63,251 nucleotides of DNA from Pseudoalteromonas luteoviolacea DSM 6061 (GTDB lineage: Bacteria; Pseudomonadota; Gammaproteobacteria; Enterobacterales; Alteromonadaceae), in NCBI RefSeq assembly GCF_001625655.1, contig NZ_AUYB01000080.1, positions 1 to 63,251 on the forward strand, written 5' to 3'. The position numbers were made by a program, and so were the translations under genes. This document shows, in pieces, positions 9,644-19,388 of the stretch (position 1 is its first letter; every line of letters begins with the position of its first letter). The notes beneath the pieces were generated by a model. It was not told the DNA's origin. It made no database searches and saw only the letters and a program-made list of their open reading frames with translations.

Positions 9644-10321
9644 TATTTATAATCCTTCAAAAAAATGGCTAAACCAACTGATGAATATTCTAATAAATAA
9701 AAAAACTTCAGTGCAAGTAATTTAACAATATATTATGATTTAATTCAAATCCCCCCAACTTATTGCCTGACTTTATCTAGACTTTAAGCTAAGGAAAGCG
9801 ATGACGTAACTCTCTTTTTTGAGGCTTTTATAGCTTACCTAGCAAAGCCTTTAGGCTCAAAAAAGCATCATAAAAAAAATAACCATGAAAATCAGGGAAT
9901 TGAATTATATAAAAACTTAACCTACTTGGTGTTGATCCCTGTACTGTTTTATACAGACGATCCAGACTGACGAAAAACAACCAGCAGTGCTTCTTTCTAG
10001 TTGCAGTCTGGACATGACACATCGTTCTTAATAATAACCCCAAAAATCGCAATTATTATGACGTTGCCCAAAGGTCACTTTGCAGCCAGAAAATAGGATA
10101 CAAAAATACCAATGAAATGAAATAGAATTCATCTTAAAAAAGTGAGAACAATAAGGTAAGCAACCCCGAGCGTACAGGGCACTTTGCCAGTGCCCATAAA
10201 AATATCACTGATATTACAATTCAGCTATTCATTAGCGAAATAAAAAAGTGCATATTAAGTTCAATAGATATCGATTGAGATTGACTGCCAGGTATAGAGT
10301 AAACCTCGAGAAAGCATAAAT
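9644..10321. other. Long intergenic region upstream of the secretion operon
   Basis: 678 bases with no convincing gene. It must hold the operon promoter (minus strand) and probably the end of the hscC operon transcript. A perfect 7-bp hairpin, GGGCACT-TTGCC-AGTGCCC, lies at 10177-10195 but lacks a T-run on either strand. Confidence 0.5.
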
Positions 10322-11392
10322 TTATTGCTTCTGTTCATACTTAAAATAGACTTTTACTTTCCTTAAATTCGATAACATTGCTATACCCGTTAAAGTCATA
10401 ATGGGAAAACACAATATAAATAGAATCGAAACTGGCCACATTGAATATATGATGTATTTATTACGTATCGCAACACCTAGCATTTGAACAAAGTGCACCA
10501 CTATAAAAATGCGTAAAAACAGTACCCCACCATCTATGCCTTGGTCCATAAATGCCGTCATAAGTATGCCGCATAGTAAGAGGCAAACACAGAAACTCCG
10601 ATACGTTAAGCTTTTCAGTCGAGCCAATGCCTCAACCGCAGCCAGATATTCATCAGCTTGGTTAGTACTAACTGTTCTTTTTCCAATTACTTTTGCACCT
10701 TGTACGGAATCAATGGCAAGGCTGGAGTCAGGTTTGTGAGCGTGCGTTTCAATCAGGTTTAAAACTTTCACAGTATCTTGCTCACCGAAAAAATAACACA
10801 AAGCATTTACTTGGCTTCGCCAATTGAAGACACCATCAAGATACAAAATTGTCTCAATCGAAATTTTCTCTCGATCGCCACTATAACGCTTTTTCTTTCG
10901 GCTAAGCTGTTCAAACTCTTTATTTATTTTCAAAATACTTTCAAAAACAAACATTCCTAACTGAGTGTTATACTCCGGATCTAAGATAGATTGAGATTTT
11001 TGTAAAAATCGCCACGCGCTTATGTCATTTCTGGCCACTTTATCATCGAACACCTTTGAAATCTCTTCGATGTGCTGTTTATACTCAATGTGCATCTCGT
11101 CTAATTCAGCTTGCCTTTCTCTGTCAACGTCATCGACAGTATCCGACATCTCAGCAGCTTCTATAACTTCAGGTTGTTCAGAGAGCATGTTATCTAAGGG
11201 CGCTTGCGCCTCGAAGTGTTCTTCAGTAATCGATTTAGCCCAATTGAGCGCACTTTTATACGCCTGATGCAGTGCCTGAAACTCTTCGGGGTGAGATTCG
11301 GGTCGACAAACTTTTAGCTGCTTGGCATAGGCTACTTTTATTACTTTAATGTCGTTTGTTTGTTGTATTTTTAAAATATCCCACGCAGACAT
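10322..11392 (-). CDS. J-domain-like membrane protein, partner of HscC (DjlB/DjlC-like)
   Basis: 356 residues. The first ~50 residues match the divergent J domain of the E. coli DjlB/DjlC family: an AWDIL start, a helix with AYAKQLK, then HPEEFQALHQAY. The canonical HPD loop is altered to RPE followed by SHPEEF. The middle is charged and probably helical. Residues ~262-345 contain three to four hydrophobic segments, so the protein should be membrane-anchored at its C-terminus. Its ATG overlaps the hscC stop codon by one base (TAATG), so the two are co-translated. Known DjlB/DjlC stimulate HscC ATPase; the same role is inferred here. Confidence 0.85.
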   Translation of the reverse strand: MSAWDILKIQQTNDIKVIKVAYAKQLKVCRPESHPEEFQALHQAYKSALNWAKSITEEHFEAQAPLDNMLSEQPEVIEAAEMSDTVDDVDRERQAELDEMHIEYKQHIEEISKVFDDKVARNDISAWRFLQKSQSILDPEYNTQLGMFVFESILKINKEFEQLSRKKKRYSGDREKISIETILYLDGVFNWRSQVNALCYFFGEQDTVKVLNLIETHAHKPDSSLAIDSVQGAKVIGKRTVSTNQADEYLAAVEALARLKSLTYRSFCVCLLLCGILMTAFMDQGIDGGVLFLRIFIVVHFVQMLGVAIRNKYIIYSMWPVSILFILCFPIMTLTGIAMLSNLRKVKVYFKYEQKQ

Positions 11393-13077
11393 TAGAAGCG
11401 CCCTTCTATTTCCAATGCGTCTAAAAAGTTTGAAAATTCAATTTGCGCTTTCTTAATTGCTATTTCATTTTGTCCATCGAGAACACGTTCAAAATTTGTA
11501 ACTGAGATTGCAATATGTTCTCTGATTTCCCCCAAGCATGATTCGTACAACCTATCTGCTTTGGCTATCAACTGTTTATTTTTTTGATTATCCCTTGGGT
11601 GAAATTTAATTTTTTCTAATTTAGAGAGCACTTTTTGCTTTTCTTTTTCGCTCAGCATACCCGGCGCATTCTCAATTACTTTGTTGTATGTTTTACCCGT
11701 CGAGTCAACGGTAACATCCACGACCAAAAGCCCACTCATATCGTAGCTGTACCTAACGGTGATTGGATGCTCTCCAGCTTTTGCTTTTGGTACAGGCACA
11801 TTGACAAAACCAAGAAATACATTTTTTTCAACGAGTCTGTTTTCACCTTGAAATATATTTATCATCACCAATTTCTGATCATCTCTGGCGGTAATTACCT
11901 GTTTTTCAATACTAACTGGCACGACGGTATTGCGCTCAATCACAGGTAAAAATGCGCCTGGATTTTTATTTTGATCCAGCACTTCAACACCCAATGTATA
12001 GGGGCAAACATCTGTTAAAACGACATCTTGTAAAGCTTGGTTAGCTGCTAATAACCCGGCTTGAATACCGGCACCAATACCAACCACGGTGTCGGGATCT
12101 AAATCACATGATGGAAACCTACCAAACAGCTTTGCAACAGCTACTCTAAATTGACGAAGCCGAGTAGCTCCCCCCACTAAAATGACTTCATCAATTTCAC
12201 TGGGACTCATATCCGCATCTTGGAGTGCCAATTGAATGGGATTTTTTACGCGTAGCAAAAGGGGATTTATTAGGCTAATAAACCATTGATTGCTTACTTT
12301 AAACTCTACACTCTTGTTGTTTAATTGAAGCTGTAAAGTCTCTTCTTCAACTTGGTCAATACGTTTTTTTAGCGACTCCATTTGCAGATAAAGTAAATGA
12401 TATTCCTGCGCGGTCAATACTGTTTTTTTGACATTCAACTGGCTGAGCACATCGTCAATCATTACTTGCACAAAGTCTTCACCGCCAAGGAAATTGTCTC
12501 CCGAGCAAGCATGTACTTCCATTACCCCAGAAAAGTACTCTAGAATGGAAACGTCGAAAGTACCGCCTCCCATATCCAAGATTAGAAATGTACCTTCTTC
12601 GCGCTTATTCAATCCGTAGGCCATGGCTGCTGCCGTTGGTTCATTGATTAGCCTTCGCACTTTTATACCTGCAAGTTCCCCAGCTAACTTGGTAGCAGCT
12701 CTTTGGTTTTCATTGAAATAGGCGGGCACACTGATCACAGCTTCAGTAACTGTTTCTTCAAGCAGGGTTTCAGCATCTCTGATCAAACTTTTAATGACAA
12801 ATGCAGATAACTCGGGGGCAGAAAAAGATTTTGAGCCCAATTCTACTTCGTGCTCACTGCCCATTAACCGCTTAAACACCGCTACCGTCTTGTCTGAGTG
12901 AGTAAGAAGGCGCTCTTTAGCAATTTGACCAACAATTATATTCTTATCTTCGTCGATTCCCACAACGGAGGGGGTAAGGTAGGAGTCTAGTGCATTGGGG
13001 ACTTTAATGAGCTCATCGCCTTTCCATACACAACAAGCGCTATTCGTCGTCCCTAGGTCTATTCCGATAATTGCCAT
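11392..13077 (-). CDS. hscC: HscC-type Hsp70 chaperone
   Basis: 561 residues, close to E. coli HscC (about 556) and shorter than DnaK. Phosphate-binding loops are intact: GIDLGTTNSACCVW at residues 4-17, DMGGGTFDVSILEY, and VGGATRLR. NEPTAAAMAYGL is also present. The substrate-binding part is short, and the C-terminal lid is reduced, as in HscC. HscC is a specialised Hsp70 that works with DjlA/B/C rather than DnaJ; its clients are poorly known. It is co-translated with the J-like gene downstream, so chaperone and co-chaperone are made together. Confidence 0.93.
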   Translation of the reverse strand: MAIIGIDLGTTNSACCVWKGDELIKVPNALDSYLTPSVVGIDEDKNIIVGQIAKERLLTHSDKTVAVFKRLMGSEHEVELGSKSFSAPELSAFVIKSLIRDAETLLEETVTEAVISVPAYFNENQRAATKLAGELAGIKVRRLINEPTAAAMAYGLNKREEGTFLILDMGGGTFDVSILEYFSGVMEVHACSGDNFLGGEDFVQVMIDDVLSQLNVKKTVLTAQEYHLLYLQMESLKKRIDQVEEETLQLQLNNKSVEFKVSNQWFISLINPLLLRVKNPIQLALQDADMSPSEIDEVILVGGATRLRQFRVAVAKLFGRFPSCDLDPDTVVGIGAGIQAGLLAANQALQDVVLTDVCPYTLGVEVLDQNKNPGAFLPVIERNTVVPVSIEKQVITARDDQKLVMINIFQGENRLVEKNVFLGFVNVPVPKAKAGEHPITVRYSYDMSGLLVVDVTVDSTGKTYNKVIENAPGMLSEKEKQKVLSKLEKIKFHPRDNQKNKQLIAKADRLYESCLGEIREHIAISVTNFERVLDGQNEIAIKKAQIEFSNFLDALEIEGRF

Positions 13078-13513
13078 TCGATTCGTTACCTTCCATTATT
13101 ATTTTTATACTCATTGAGATCATTGCTTTGCCAAAAAGCTGACATAAAACCGCTCTATTACCGCATAGGCAATTGTAATCTAGCAGTTACCACATTGTGC
13201 ATAAAACAAGAACAAATAACAAATAGTCCAACTCTACGTACTTTACTCTAGTGGGCTTGTTGGGTCATATCTCTGAACATTGTGACACCTCATGAAATTA
13301 CCATTAAGCCCCTGTTCAATTGTATATACTGAAATAATAAGGATAAAATCATCGTTCAAGCTGTAATAAATAACCTGCTTCTTAGGCACAACAGAAGCCC
13401 AAGTTTTATTCACTGTAAATCGTGGTATCACGTTTACTTTTTATGTAAAAAGGCCGAAGCGTGCGCTTGCCAAAGCACCGCCTCGATGTAATAGCTTGAG
13501 GTATAAAAAGAAG
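13078..13513. other. Intergenic region between hscC and the serine hydrolase gene
   Basis: 436 bases. Apart from the terminator at 13447-13471 and the expected hscC promoter near its right-hand neighbour, nothing is supported. A 62-codon minus-strand frame (13243-13431) has no recognisable product or clear ribosome site. Confidence 0.5.
13447..13471 (-). terminator. Intrinsic terminator of the serine hydrolase gene
   Basis: Read on the minus strand: GGC-AAGC, loop GCAC, GCTT-(CG bulge)-GCC, then TTTTT. It starts about 43 bases after the stop codon at 13514. Confidence 0.7.
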
Positions 13514-14857
13514 TTACTGTGCTAATAAAAACTTAGCCAAAGCATGGTATGCAGGTAAAGATGTTGGATCAATGGCTGAATTTGCCGCTACAGGATGTGA
13601 AGAGAGCCGTACAATGATCATTTTTGCTTTGGGATCTATATAAATTGTCTGTCCATGTACGCCTCTGGCAGCAAAAGCTCCGTGCTCGTTATGAAAATGC
13701 CACCACATACTGCGGTAACTTCCATTAGGTATTGTTTTAAATCCAGCCGTAGAAAATACGCTTTTGTCACCGCCTTGACGAATACTTGCTACTGCTGATG
13801 TCGGTATAATTTGTACGCCATTAATCTTGCCATTATTTAGCATTACAATGCCAATTCTGGCTAAGTCTCTAAGTGTTGCGCTTAGGCCACCACCCGCAAA
13901 TGGTGTGCCTATTCCATCTACCGTAATATCTGCACTGTATTCCATACCCAGCTTTGACCAGATAAGCTCGCTTGCTAATACATTAAACTTTTTTCCTGAC
14001 GCACGTGCCACAATCCAACCCAAAACATCACTGTTCACGGTCTTGTAACCAAACTCCTTACCATGAACTCCGCTTTTTTGTACCGTTTGCAAGTATTCAA
14101 AATATCCAACTGGACCAGCATATTCCTTGGGCTTGGGAAGTGGATTAGCTGCATAGCTGTATTGCCATATATCGGCATTTGGGTCCGCATAGTTTTCGCT
14201 ATATCTCAATGAGGTTGTCATATCCATCACCTGTCTAACGGTTGCATCTCCAAAAGCGGACCCTTGTAGTTCTGGAATAATAGAACGTACTTTGGCACTT
14301 TCATCTATCTTGCCTCTTGCGATAAGAATTTCTGCAATTAACCCTGTTAAAGACTTGGTCATCGACATTGCTGCATGATTGGTATGTTCGTCCATACATC
14401 CTCGATACCTTTCATAAACAACTTTATTCTTGTGTAATACAAGTATCCCATCGGTATAATTCGCAGCTAAACTGTCATGCCAACTCATGCGAGTCGAGCT
14501 ATTCATAGGCGAGAATGTAACACTGTCTATTCCTTGCATGAGTGCATAAGACATGGGCGTTGCATTGAATGGGTCACGTTTAATGTTTTCTGTAGGTAAC
14601 AAAGCTCGCATGTTACACACTGACCAGCGCAGGTTTGGAAAGCTAAAGAAATTTGAATCTGGCAACATTACGCGTTTATCAACTGGTGGTGGAAATCCAG
14701 TCATCAAGCCAAGTTTTGTGGGATCAGACTGGCTGTCTGTCAAATGTTTGTTAATTACATCTGGCGAAGCAGACACAGCGCTTGACAAACATAGTGACAA
14801 ATTAACTAGCCAAATTAGCCTGAAGATACATTGCACCACTCTCTTATTAATAGTCAT
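13514..14857 (-). CDS. Exported serine hydrolase, beta-lactamase class C / NylB-like family
   Basis: 447 residues from the ATG at 14857, preferred over an in-frame TTG at 14869 because AAGGTTGAAGAAAG lies just before the ATG. An N-terminal signal peptide (~27 residues, ending ...SSAVSA) sends it to the periplasm. The family Ser-x-x-Lys motif SMTK is at residues 165-168 and a YSEN element serves as the Tyr motif. The YSENYADP context resembles 6-aminohexanoate-dimer hydrolases more than AmpC. Substrate is unknown; peptidase, esterase or amidase activity is possible. It is monocistronic, with its own terminator. Confidence 0.88.
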   Translation of the reverse strand: MTINKRVVQCIFRLIWLVNLSLCLSSAVSASPDVINKHLTDSQSDPTKLGLMTGFPPPVDKRVMLPDSNFFSFPNLRWSVCNMRALLPTENIKRDPFNATPMSYALMQGIDSVTFSPMNSSTRMSWHDSLAANYTDGILVLHKNKVVYERYRGCMDEHTNHAAMSMTKSLTGLIAEILIARGKIDESAKVRSIIPELQGSAFGDATVRQVMDMTTSLRYSENYADPNADIWQYSYAANPLPKPKEYAGPVGYFEYLQTVQKSGVHGKEFGYKTVNSDVLGWIVARASGKKFNVLASELIWSKLGMEYSADITVDGIGTPFAGGGLSATLRDLARIGIVMLNNGKINGVQIIPTSAVASIRQGGDKSVFSTAGFKTIPNGSYRSMWWHFHNEHGAFAARGVHGQTIYIDPKAKMIIVRLSSHPVAANSAIDPTSLPAYHALAKFLLAQ

Positions 14858-15202
14858 AACTTTCTTCAACCTTAATCCTTCAAATTTAAAAGCTTTGATA
14901 CGTACACATTGGGGAAATTGCCCACCCGCTTAATTACTTCAATTTTTTGCAATAACATTTGTAGATTTTTGCACGCCTAATCTTCAAAAGTAGTGCATAT
15001 AGTTCACATTACTAACTGATGAGGTTATTTAAAATTCCCCTAAAACAAGGTTAAATCCACAAAAAACGAGCTCAATTTGCGGTTTTTTAAGCTCAACTGT
15101 GACTTTTTTGCGACAAGCACCCACATATTACAAGTTTTGTTAGGTATCATTTCAGATACAAGTATATTATAACATTACACCAATTCTATTAGGGGATACC
15201 CA
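14858..15202. other. Divergent promoter region
   Basis: 345 bases between the divergent serine hydrolase and M3 peptidase genes. It is A+T-rich, with an AT-rich TATTATAAC stretch near 15165-15175 as a possible -10 for the peptidase. No operator palindrome is evident. Confidence 0.45.
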
Positions 15203-17365
15203 GTGCTAAGAAAAACTCATCTAGCTTTGGCAATATCAGCAGCCGTTTTATTTGCGGGCTGTTCGAAAGCGCCTGAAGAGCAACAAGCGACAACTGCAGA
15301 AAAAACTGTTGCAGAAGCATCAAGCAGTGATATTAAACAAAACCCATTCTTCCAAGAGTGGAATACACCATTTGGCGCGCCGCCGCTTGGTCAAATTAAA
15401 ACAGCGCACTTCTTGCCTGCATTCAATCAAGCCATCGTAGAACACAAAAAAGAAATTGATGCAATTACTGAAAACGAGCGCCCTGCTGACTTTGACAACA
15501 CTATCGCGGCAATGGAACTAGCCGGCTCAACGCTTTCACGTGTTTCTGCGGTATTCTTTAACTTATCAAATACTGAATCAAACGATCAGATGCAAAAGTT
15601 GCAGAGAGAGATTTCTCCACTGTTAACGCGTCACCGCAATGAAATCCGCATGAATGAAGCGCTATTCAAGCGTGTTGCTAAGGTATATGAAAATCGTGGT
15701 TCGGCACTTTTGAATGCTGAGCAAACGCGTTTACTTGAACGTGTTTACAACAGTTTTGTTCGCTCAGGTGCAGAGCTAACGGGCGAGCAGCGTGCCGAGT
15801 TTGCAAAAATTAACGAGCGTATTTCAGCACTGACGACTGAATTTGGTCAGAACTCACTCAACGACTCTCGCGCTTTCACTTTAGTACTGGAAGAGTCTGA
15901 TCTTGCTGGCCTACCACAAGCACAACGCGACGCAGCAGCGGCTGCTGCGACGGCACGAGATTTACCTGGCAAATACGTCATTACACTTAACCGTTCCAGT
16001 GTTCAGCCTTTCTTACAATTCTCTGATAGACGTGATCTACGTGAAAAAGCGTTCAAGGGGTGGGCAAACCGCGGTGACAATGACAACGAATTTGATAACA
16101 AAGCTATCATTGCTGAAATCGTAGAGCTGCGTGCAAAACGCGCTCAACTCTTAGGATATAAACACCATTCTGAGTACGTACTTAGCAATTCGATGGCAAG
16201 TACGCCAGAAACTGCAATGGACCTGTTATTAAAGGTTTGGGAGCCAGCTGTTGAGAAAGCTGAACAAGAGCGTGAGTGGATCAAAGAGCTGATGGCCGCT
16301 GAAGGGGTCACTCATAAACTTGAACCATGGGATTGGCGCTATTACGCTGAGAAAGTGCGTAAAGCGAAATTTGACCTAGACCAAGGCCAAATTGCAGAGT
16401 ACTTCGAACTGAATAACATGATTGAGGCTCAATTCTATACAGCAGAGCGCTTGTTTGGCTTAAAATTTGTTGAACGTACTGACATCCCAGTTTATAACCC
16501 AGTGGTACGCGTATGGGAAGTACAAGACAAAGCTGGCAAAGCAATTGGTTTGTTCTATGGTGACTACTATGCGCGCTCGACAAAACGCTCTGGTGCTTGG
16601 ATGAGTTCATTCCGCACACAGCAGAAACTCGCTGGTGATGTTAAGCCATTAATTCTAAACAATATGAATCTAAACAAACCTGCTGAAGGTGAGCCGACGT
16701 TAATGAGCTACTCAGACGCGGTGACTTTATTCCATGAGTTTGGACACGCACTACACGGCCTACTTTCAAATGTTACTTATCCGACTCTCGCAGGTACGAG
16801 CGTACCACGTGATTGGGTAGAGTTCCCTGCGCAATTGTTTGAGCACTTCATTGCTCAACCTGAAATGCTTAAAAAGTTCGCGCTTCATTACAAAACGAAT
16901 GAGCCAATGCCAAAAGAGCTACTGGATAAAATCAAGCAAGCTGGTACATTCAACCAAGGGTTCGCAACAGTTGAGTTTACCGCATCTGCGCTTGTAGATA
17001 TGGCTTACCACCAAATGACCGACGTAAAAGATCTCGATGTTCGTGCCTTTGAAAATAAAATACTCACTGAGTACGGTAAACCTGAAGAAATCATCATGCG
17101 TCACCGCAGTACACACTTTGGGCATATTTTTGCGGGCGGTTACTCATCTGCTTACTATGCTTACATGTGGTCTGAAATCTTAGATGCAGATGGCTTCGAC
17201 GCTTTCCTTGAGAAGAAAGACATTTTTGATCCAGAAACCGCAGAACGCTTGTACCAATTTATCTACAGCCGTGGCGACACGCTTGATTACTTTGAAGCGT
17301 ATGAAGGCTTCAGAGGCAGAAAGCCAACCACTGACGCACTATTGCGTAACAGAGGTCTAGACTAA
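15203..17365 (+). CDS. dcp: M3 family zinc oligopeptidase, lipoprotein (Dcp-like)
   Basis: 720 residues starting at GTG, with AGGGGA 7 bases upstream; no earlier ATG fits. The lipobox LFAGC places the mature Cys near residue 19, so this is a lipid-anchored periplasmic enzyme. The zinc site HEFGH is at 511-515 and the third ligand is Glu540 in the WVEFPAQ segment. The length and the C-terminal SRGDTLDYFEAYEGFRGR region match peptidyl-dipeptidase Dcp. It should remove dipeptides from the C-terminus of peptides. Codon use is visibly more regular than in neighbouring accessory genes, suggesting good expression. Confidence 0.93.
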   Translation: MLRKTHLALAISAAVLFAGCSKAPEEQQATTAEKTVAEASSSDIKQNPFFQEWNTPFGAPPLGQIKTAHFLPAFNQAIVEHKKEIDAITENERPADFDNTIAAMELAGSTLSRVSAVFFNLSNTESNDQMQKLQREISPLLTRHRNEIRMNEALFKRVAKVYENRGSALLNAEQTRLLERVYNSFVRSGAELTGEQRAEFAKINERISALTTEFGQNSLNDSRAFTLVLEESDLAGLPQAQRDAAAAAATARDLPGKYVITLNRSSVQPFLQFSDRRDLREKAFKGWANRGDNDNEFDNKAIIAEIVELRAKRAQLLGYKHHSEYVLSNSMASTPETAMDLLLKVWEPAVEKAEQEREWIKELMAAEGVTHKLEPWDWRYYAEKVRKAKFDLDQGQIAEYFELNNMIEAQFYTAERLFGLKFVERTDIPVYNPVVRVWEVQDKAGKAIGLFYGDYYARSTKRSGAWMSSFRTQQKLAGDVKPLILNNMNLNKPAEGEPTLMSYSDAVTLFHEFGHALHGLLSNVTYPTLAGTSVPRDWVEFPAQLFEHFIAQPEMLKKFALHYKTNEPMPKELLDKIKQAGTFNQGFATVEFTASALVDMAYHQMTDVKDLDVRAFENKILTEYGKPEEIIMRHRSTHFGHIFAGGYSSAYYAYMWSEILDADGFDAFLEKKDIFDPETAERLYQFIYSRGDTLDYFEAYEGFRGRKPTTDALLRNRGLD

Positions 17366-17376
17366 TCCCACCCTAT

Positions 17377-17406
17377 AAAAGTCGAAGTCATTGTACTTCG
17401 GCTTTT
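17377..17406 (+). terminator. Bidirectional intrinsic terminator
   Basis: AAAAGTCGAAGT and ACTTCGGCTTTT pair around a CATTGT loop. A-tract and T-tract flanks make it work for both convergent genes. Confidence 0.85.
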
Positions 17407-17420
17407 ATTAAAAATAATCT

Positions 17421-19151
17421 TTATTTAGTTGTCTTCACAAAACCCGTACCTAAAACCTCAAAGTAAAACTGACCATTGGCCGCATTGATAGGTGTTGCGA
17501 TTAGTTGGTCATTCTCTACACTCCAACTAAATGATGGCCAACTTCTTCCTGCACCTTCGATACGTCCTAGAGCATACTGCTGTTCAACAAATACCGTATT
17601 GTCTGATTTGCACACAGCAATTTTGTATAACGCAGTATTCTTATTCAAACTGCTTGCAGGGTCGCCATTTGAAGCTTGTATCATTAATTCTCCACCATAG
17701 GCGCTGCTGTGTCCTTGGGGAGACAAAAGCCGGCAAATCGCTGTCGGTGAGGTAACACTTTTATTGGGCACTACAGTGTGCTTGGGTAAGTGCTGAATAT
17801 AGCCACCCCGCTGAGATCTAACACCATTTGGCAGATCATTAAAGCCTTCAACTAAGTAAGCCCCTTCTCCATCCACAATAACGTCTTCAATTAAGTGTGC
17901 AGAATTTGACTGTTTTGAGGCACTATTAATTAACGTAGCTGTATTTTCTTTTCCACCTTCCGACTTAAGGTGAAGAAGATTCGCAAACCCTTGATTAGCC
18001 GAATTGTTGTTAAATCCAAAAACACTGTTCAAGCTGATATTTTTGTTTTCTCCACTGGTGCTTGAAGCTGTCAAATAGAAACCTGACTTCCTGTTATGCT
18101 CTGCTCCAGAGCCTGCTATATCCAACGAATGACTGTTTGATATCTCATAACCATGTTGGCTATTTAGGTCTGATGCACAACTACCGATAGAGCTATAAAA
18201 AGCTTGGTTAATTTTATACCCAACTTCATTTCTTGCTGAATAACAGTTATCAAATCTTAAAGAAGTGTGTAACCCCTGCATGTTAAACCCATGGCCGGCG
18301 TTATGAGACGCAAATACTCTACTATATGTTCCCAAGAAACCACGACCAGAGCTAACACCATCACCTTCATTGTAAGATACTCTAAGATCTGCAAAATATG
18401 CATGGTTCCAAGCAATACCGGTAGTTTGGTCTAACGTAAACTCTCCACCTAATTGCGCTACGCCATCACTTTTAGAGTTATACACAGCTAGATCTCTTAG
18501 TGAGTAAAAAACACCAGGTTCAAAAACTACACCACTATCAGCCCCGTTCGCTTTACTAAAATCGAGTGCACTCGCTGCTTTACCACTCCCTAGGATAGTT
18601 CTATTTACAAAGTTGTTGTGGCCGTCTACTCTAAAATATGCTCTTGAGCTAACATTATTTTTACCAATTGGAATATCAATCACGCCACCCGTTGTAATAC
18701 TATCCCCTGTTATCAATAAATTACTGACATTATTGATATTGGTTGGATTTGCCACTTGGTTTAAATTAATACAATCTCCATGCATAAGTAAAAGTGCCAA
18801 TTCGCTATTAACGTTGCAAGGATGTAATTCCACACTTTTCGGTGATGTATAATTTGAATACACAACTCGATAATAAGTCGATGAGCTTCGTGAAATAATA
18901 GATGCTGTAGCTTGATGAATAAATACGGTGTCACCTTCACTCAGTTGGTGACTGTTAAGCGCATCAGATAGCGCTTTGAAAAAATGTATATTACTAGTAC
19001 CTGTTGACGCTTCCAGTCCTGTAGAATAGGTCGCTACCCCAACTGGTATCGCAGCGCTAATTATCGCCCCAGCGCTTAAGAAGCGTCTTCTTCCAGAGCT
19101 GCCAACTTCTTTTACACCATCTAAAATATTGCTTTCATTCTTATTACTCAA
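17421..19151 (-). CDS. Tat-exported right-handed beta-helix protein
   Basis: 576 residues starting at TTG; GTGGAGAG lies 8 bases upstream and no in-frame Met occurs before the signal sequence. A twin-arginine signal (SSGRRRFLSAGA, near residue 18) followed by an Ala-rich hydrophobic stretch predicts folded export. The body has repeated Asn-, Gly- and Ser-rich short strands (for example NNVSNLLITGDSITTGG and HNAGHGFNMQG) typical of pectate-lyase-like parallel beta-helices. This fold is used by polysaccharide lyases and phage tailspikes. No catalytic triad could be assigned, so substrate is unknown. The C-terminal ~100 residues look like a separate beta domain. Confidence 0.75.
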   Translation of the reverse strand: MSNKNESNILDGVKEVGSSGRRRFLSAGAIISAAIPVGVATYSTGLEASTGTSNIHFFKALSDALNSHQLSEGDTVFIHQATASIISRSSSTYYRVVYSNYTSPKSVELHPCNVNSELALLLMHGDCINLNQVANPTNINNVSNLLITGDSITTGGVIDIPIGKNNVSSRAYFRVDGHNNFVNRTILGSGKAASALDFSKANGADSGVVFEPGVFYSLRDLAVYNSKSDGVAQLGGEFTLDQTTGIAWNHAYFADLRVSYNEGDGVSSGRGFLGTYSRVFASHNAGHGFNMQGLHTSLRFDNCYSARNEVGYKINQAFYSSIGSCASDLNSQHGYEISNSHSLDIAGSGAEHNRKSGFYLTASSTSGENKNISLNSVFGFNNNSANQGFANLLHLKSEGGKENTATLINSASKQSNSAHLIEDVIVDGEGAYLVEGFNDLPNGVRSQRGGYIQHLPKHTVVPNKSVTSPTAICRLLSPQGHSSAYGGELMIQASNGDPASSLNKNTALYKIAVCKSDNTVFVEQQYALGRIEGAGRSWPSFSWSVENDQLIATPINAANGQFYFEVLGTGFVKTTK

Positions 19152-19311
19152 AAAAACTCTCCACTATATAAATTGGAGGATTTTAAATTAAAAATAACGA
19201 ACATCAACCTTGCAGATGTACAGCAATAAGTTATTTTTAATGATTGCCGAACAATTATTTAGAAATAAAAAATCGGTAATGGAGATTATATGATTAGTAA
19301 TGAATTCGCAT

Positions 19312-19354
19312 AAAAACCTCAGCAACGATGCTAAAAATCATTACTGAGGTTTTA
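19312..19354 (-). terminator. Intrinsic terminator of the PKD-like protein gene
   Basis: AAAACCTCAG (19313-19322) pairs with CTGAGGTTTT (19344-19353). Minus-strand reading ends in TTTTTA. It lies about 35 bases past the stop codon at 19389. Confidence 0.75.
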
Positions 19355-19388
19355 TTGTTAGTGTATGCTAACAGTAGATTATTGAAGC

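Noticed and set aside
9828..10052. 74-codon minus-strand frame upstream of the exporter operon
   Set aside because: No ribosome site, no family resemblance and mixed composition; it lies in a promoter region.
10177..10195. Intrinsic terminator at the perfect GGGCACT hairpin
   Set aside because: No T-run on either strand; kept only as a hairpin note in the spacer.
13243..13431. 62-codon minus-strand frame between hscC and the hydrolase
   Set aside because: No recognisable product and no clear ribosome site; judged chance.
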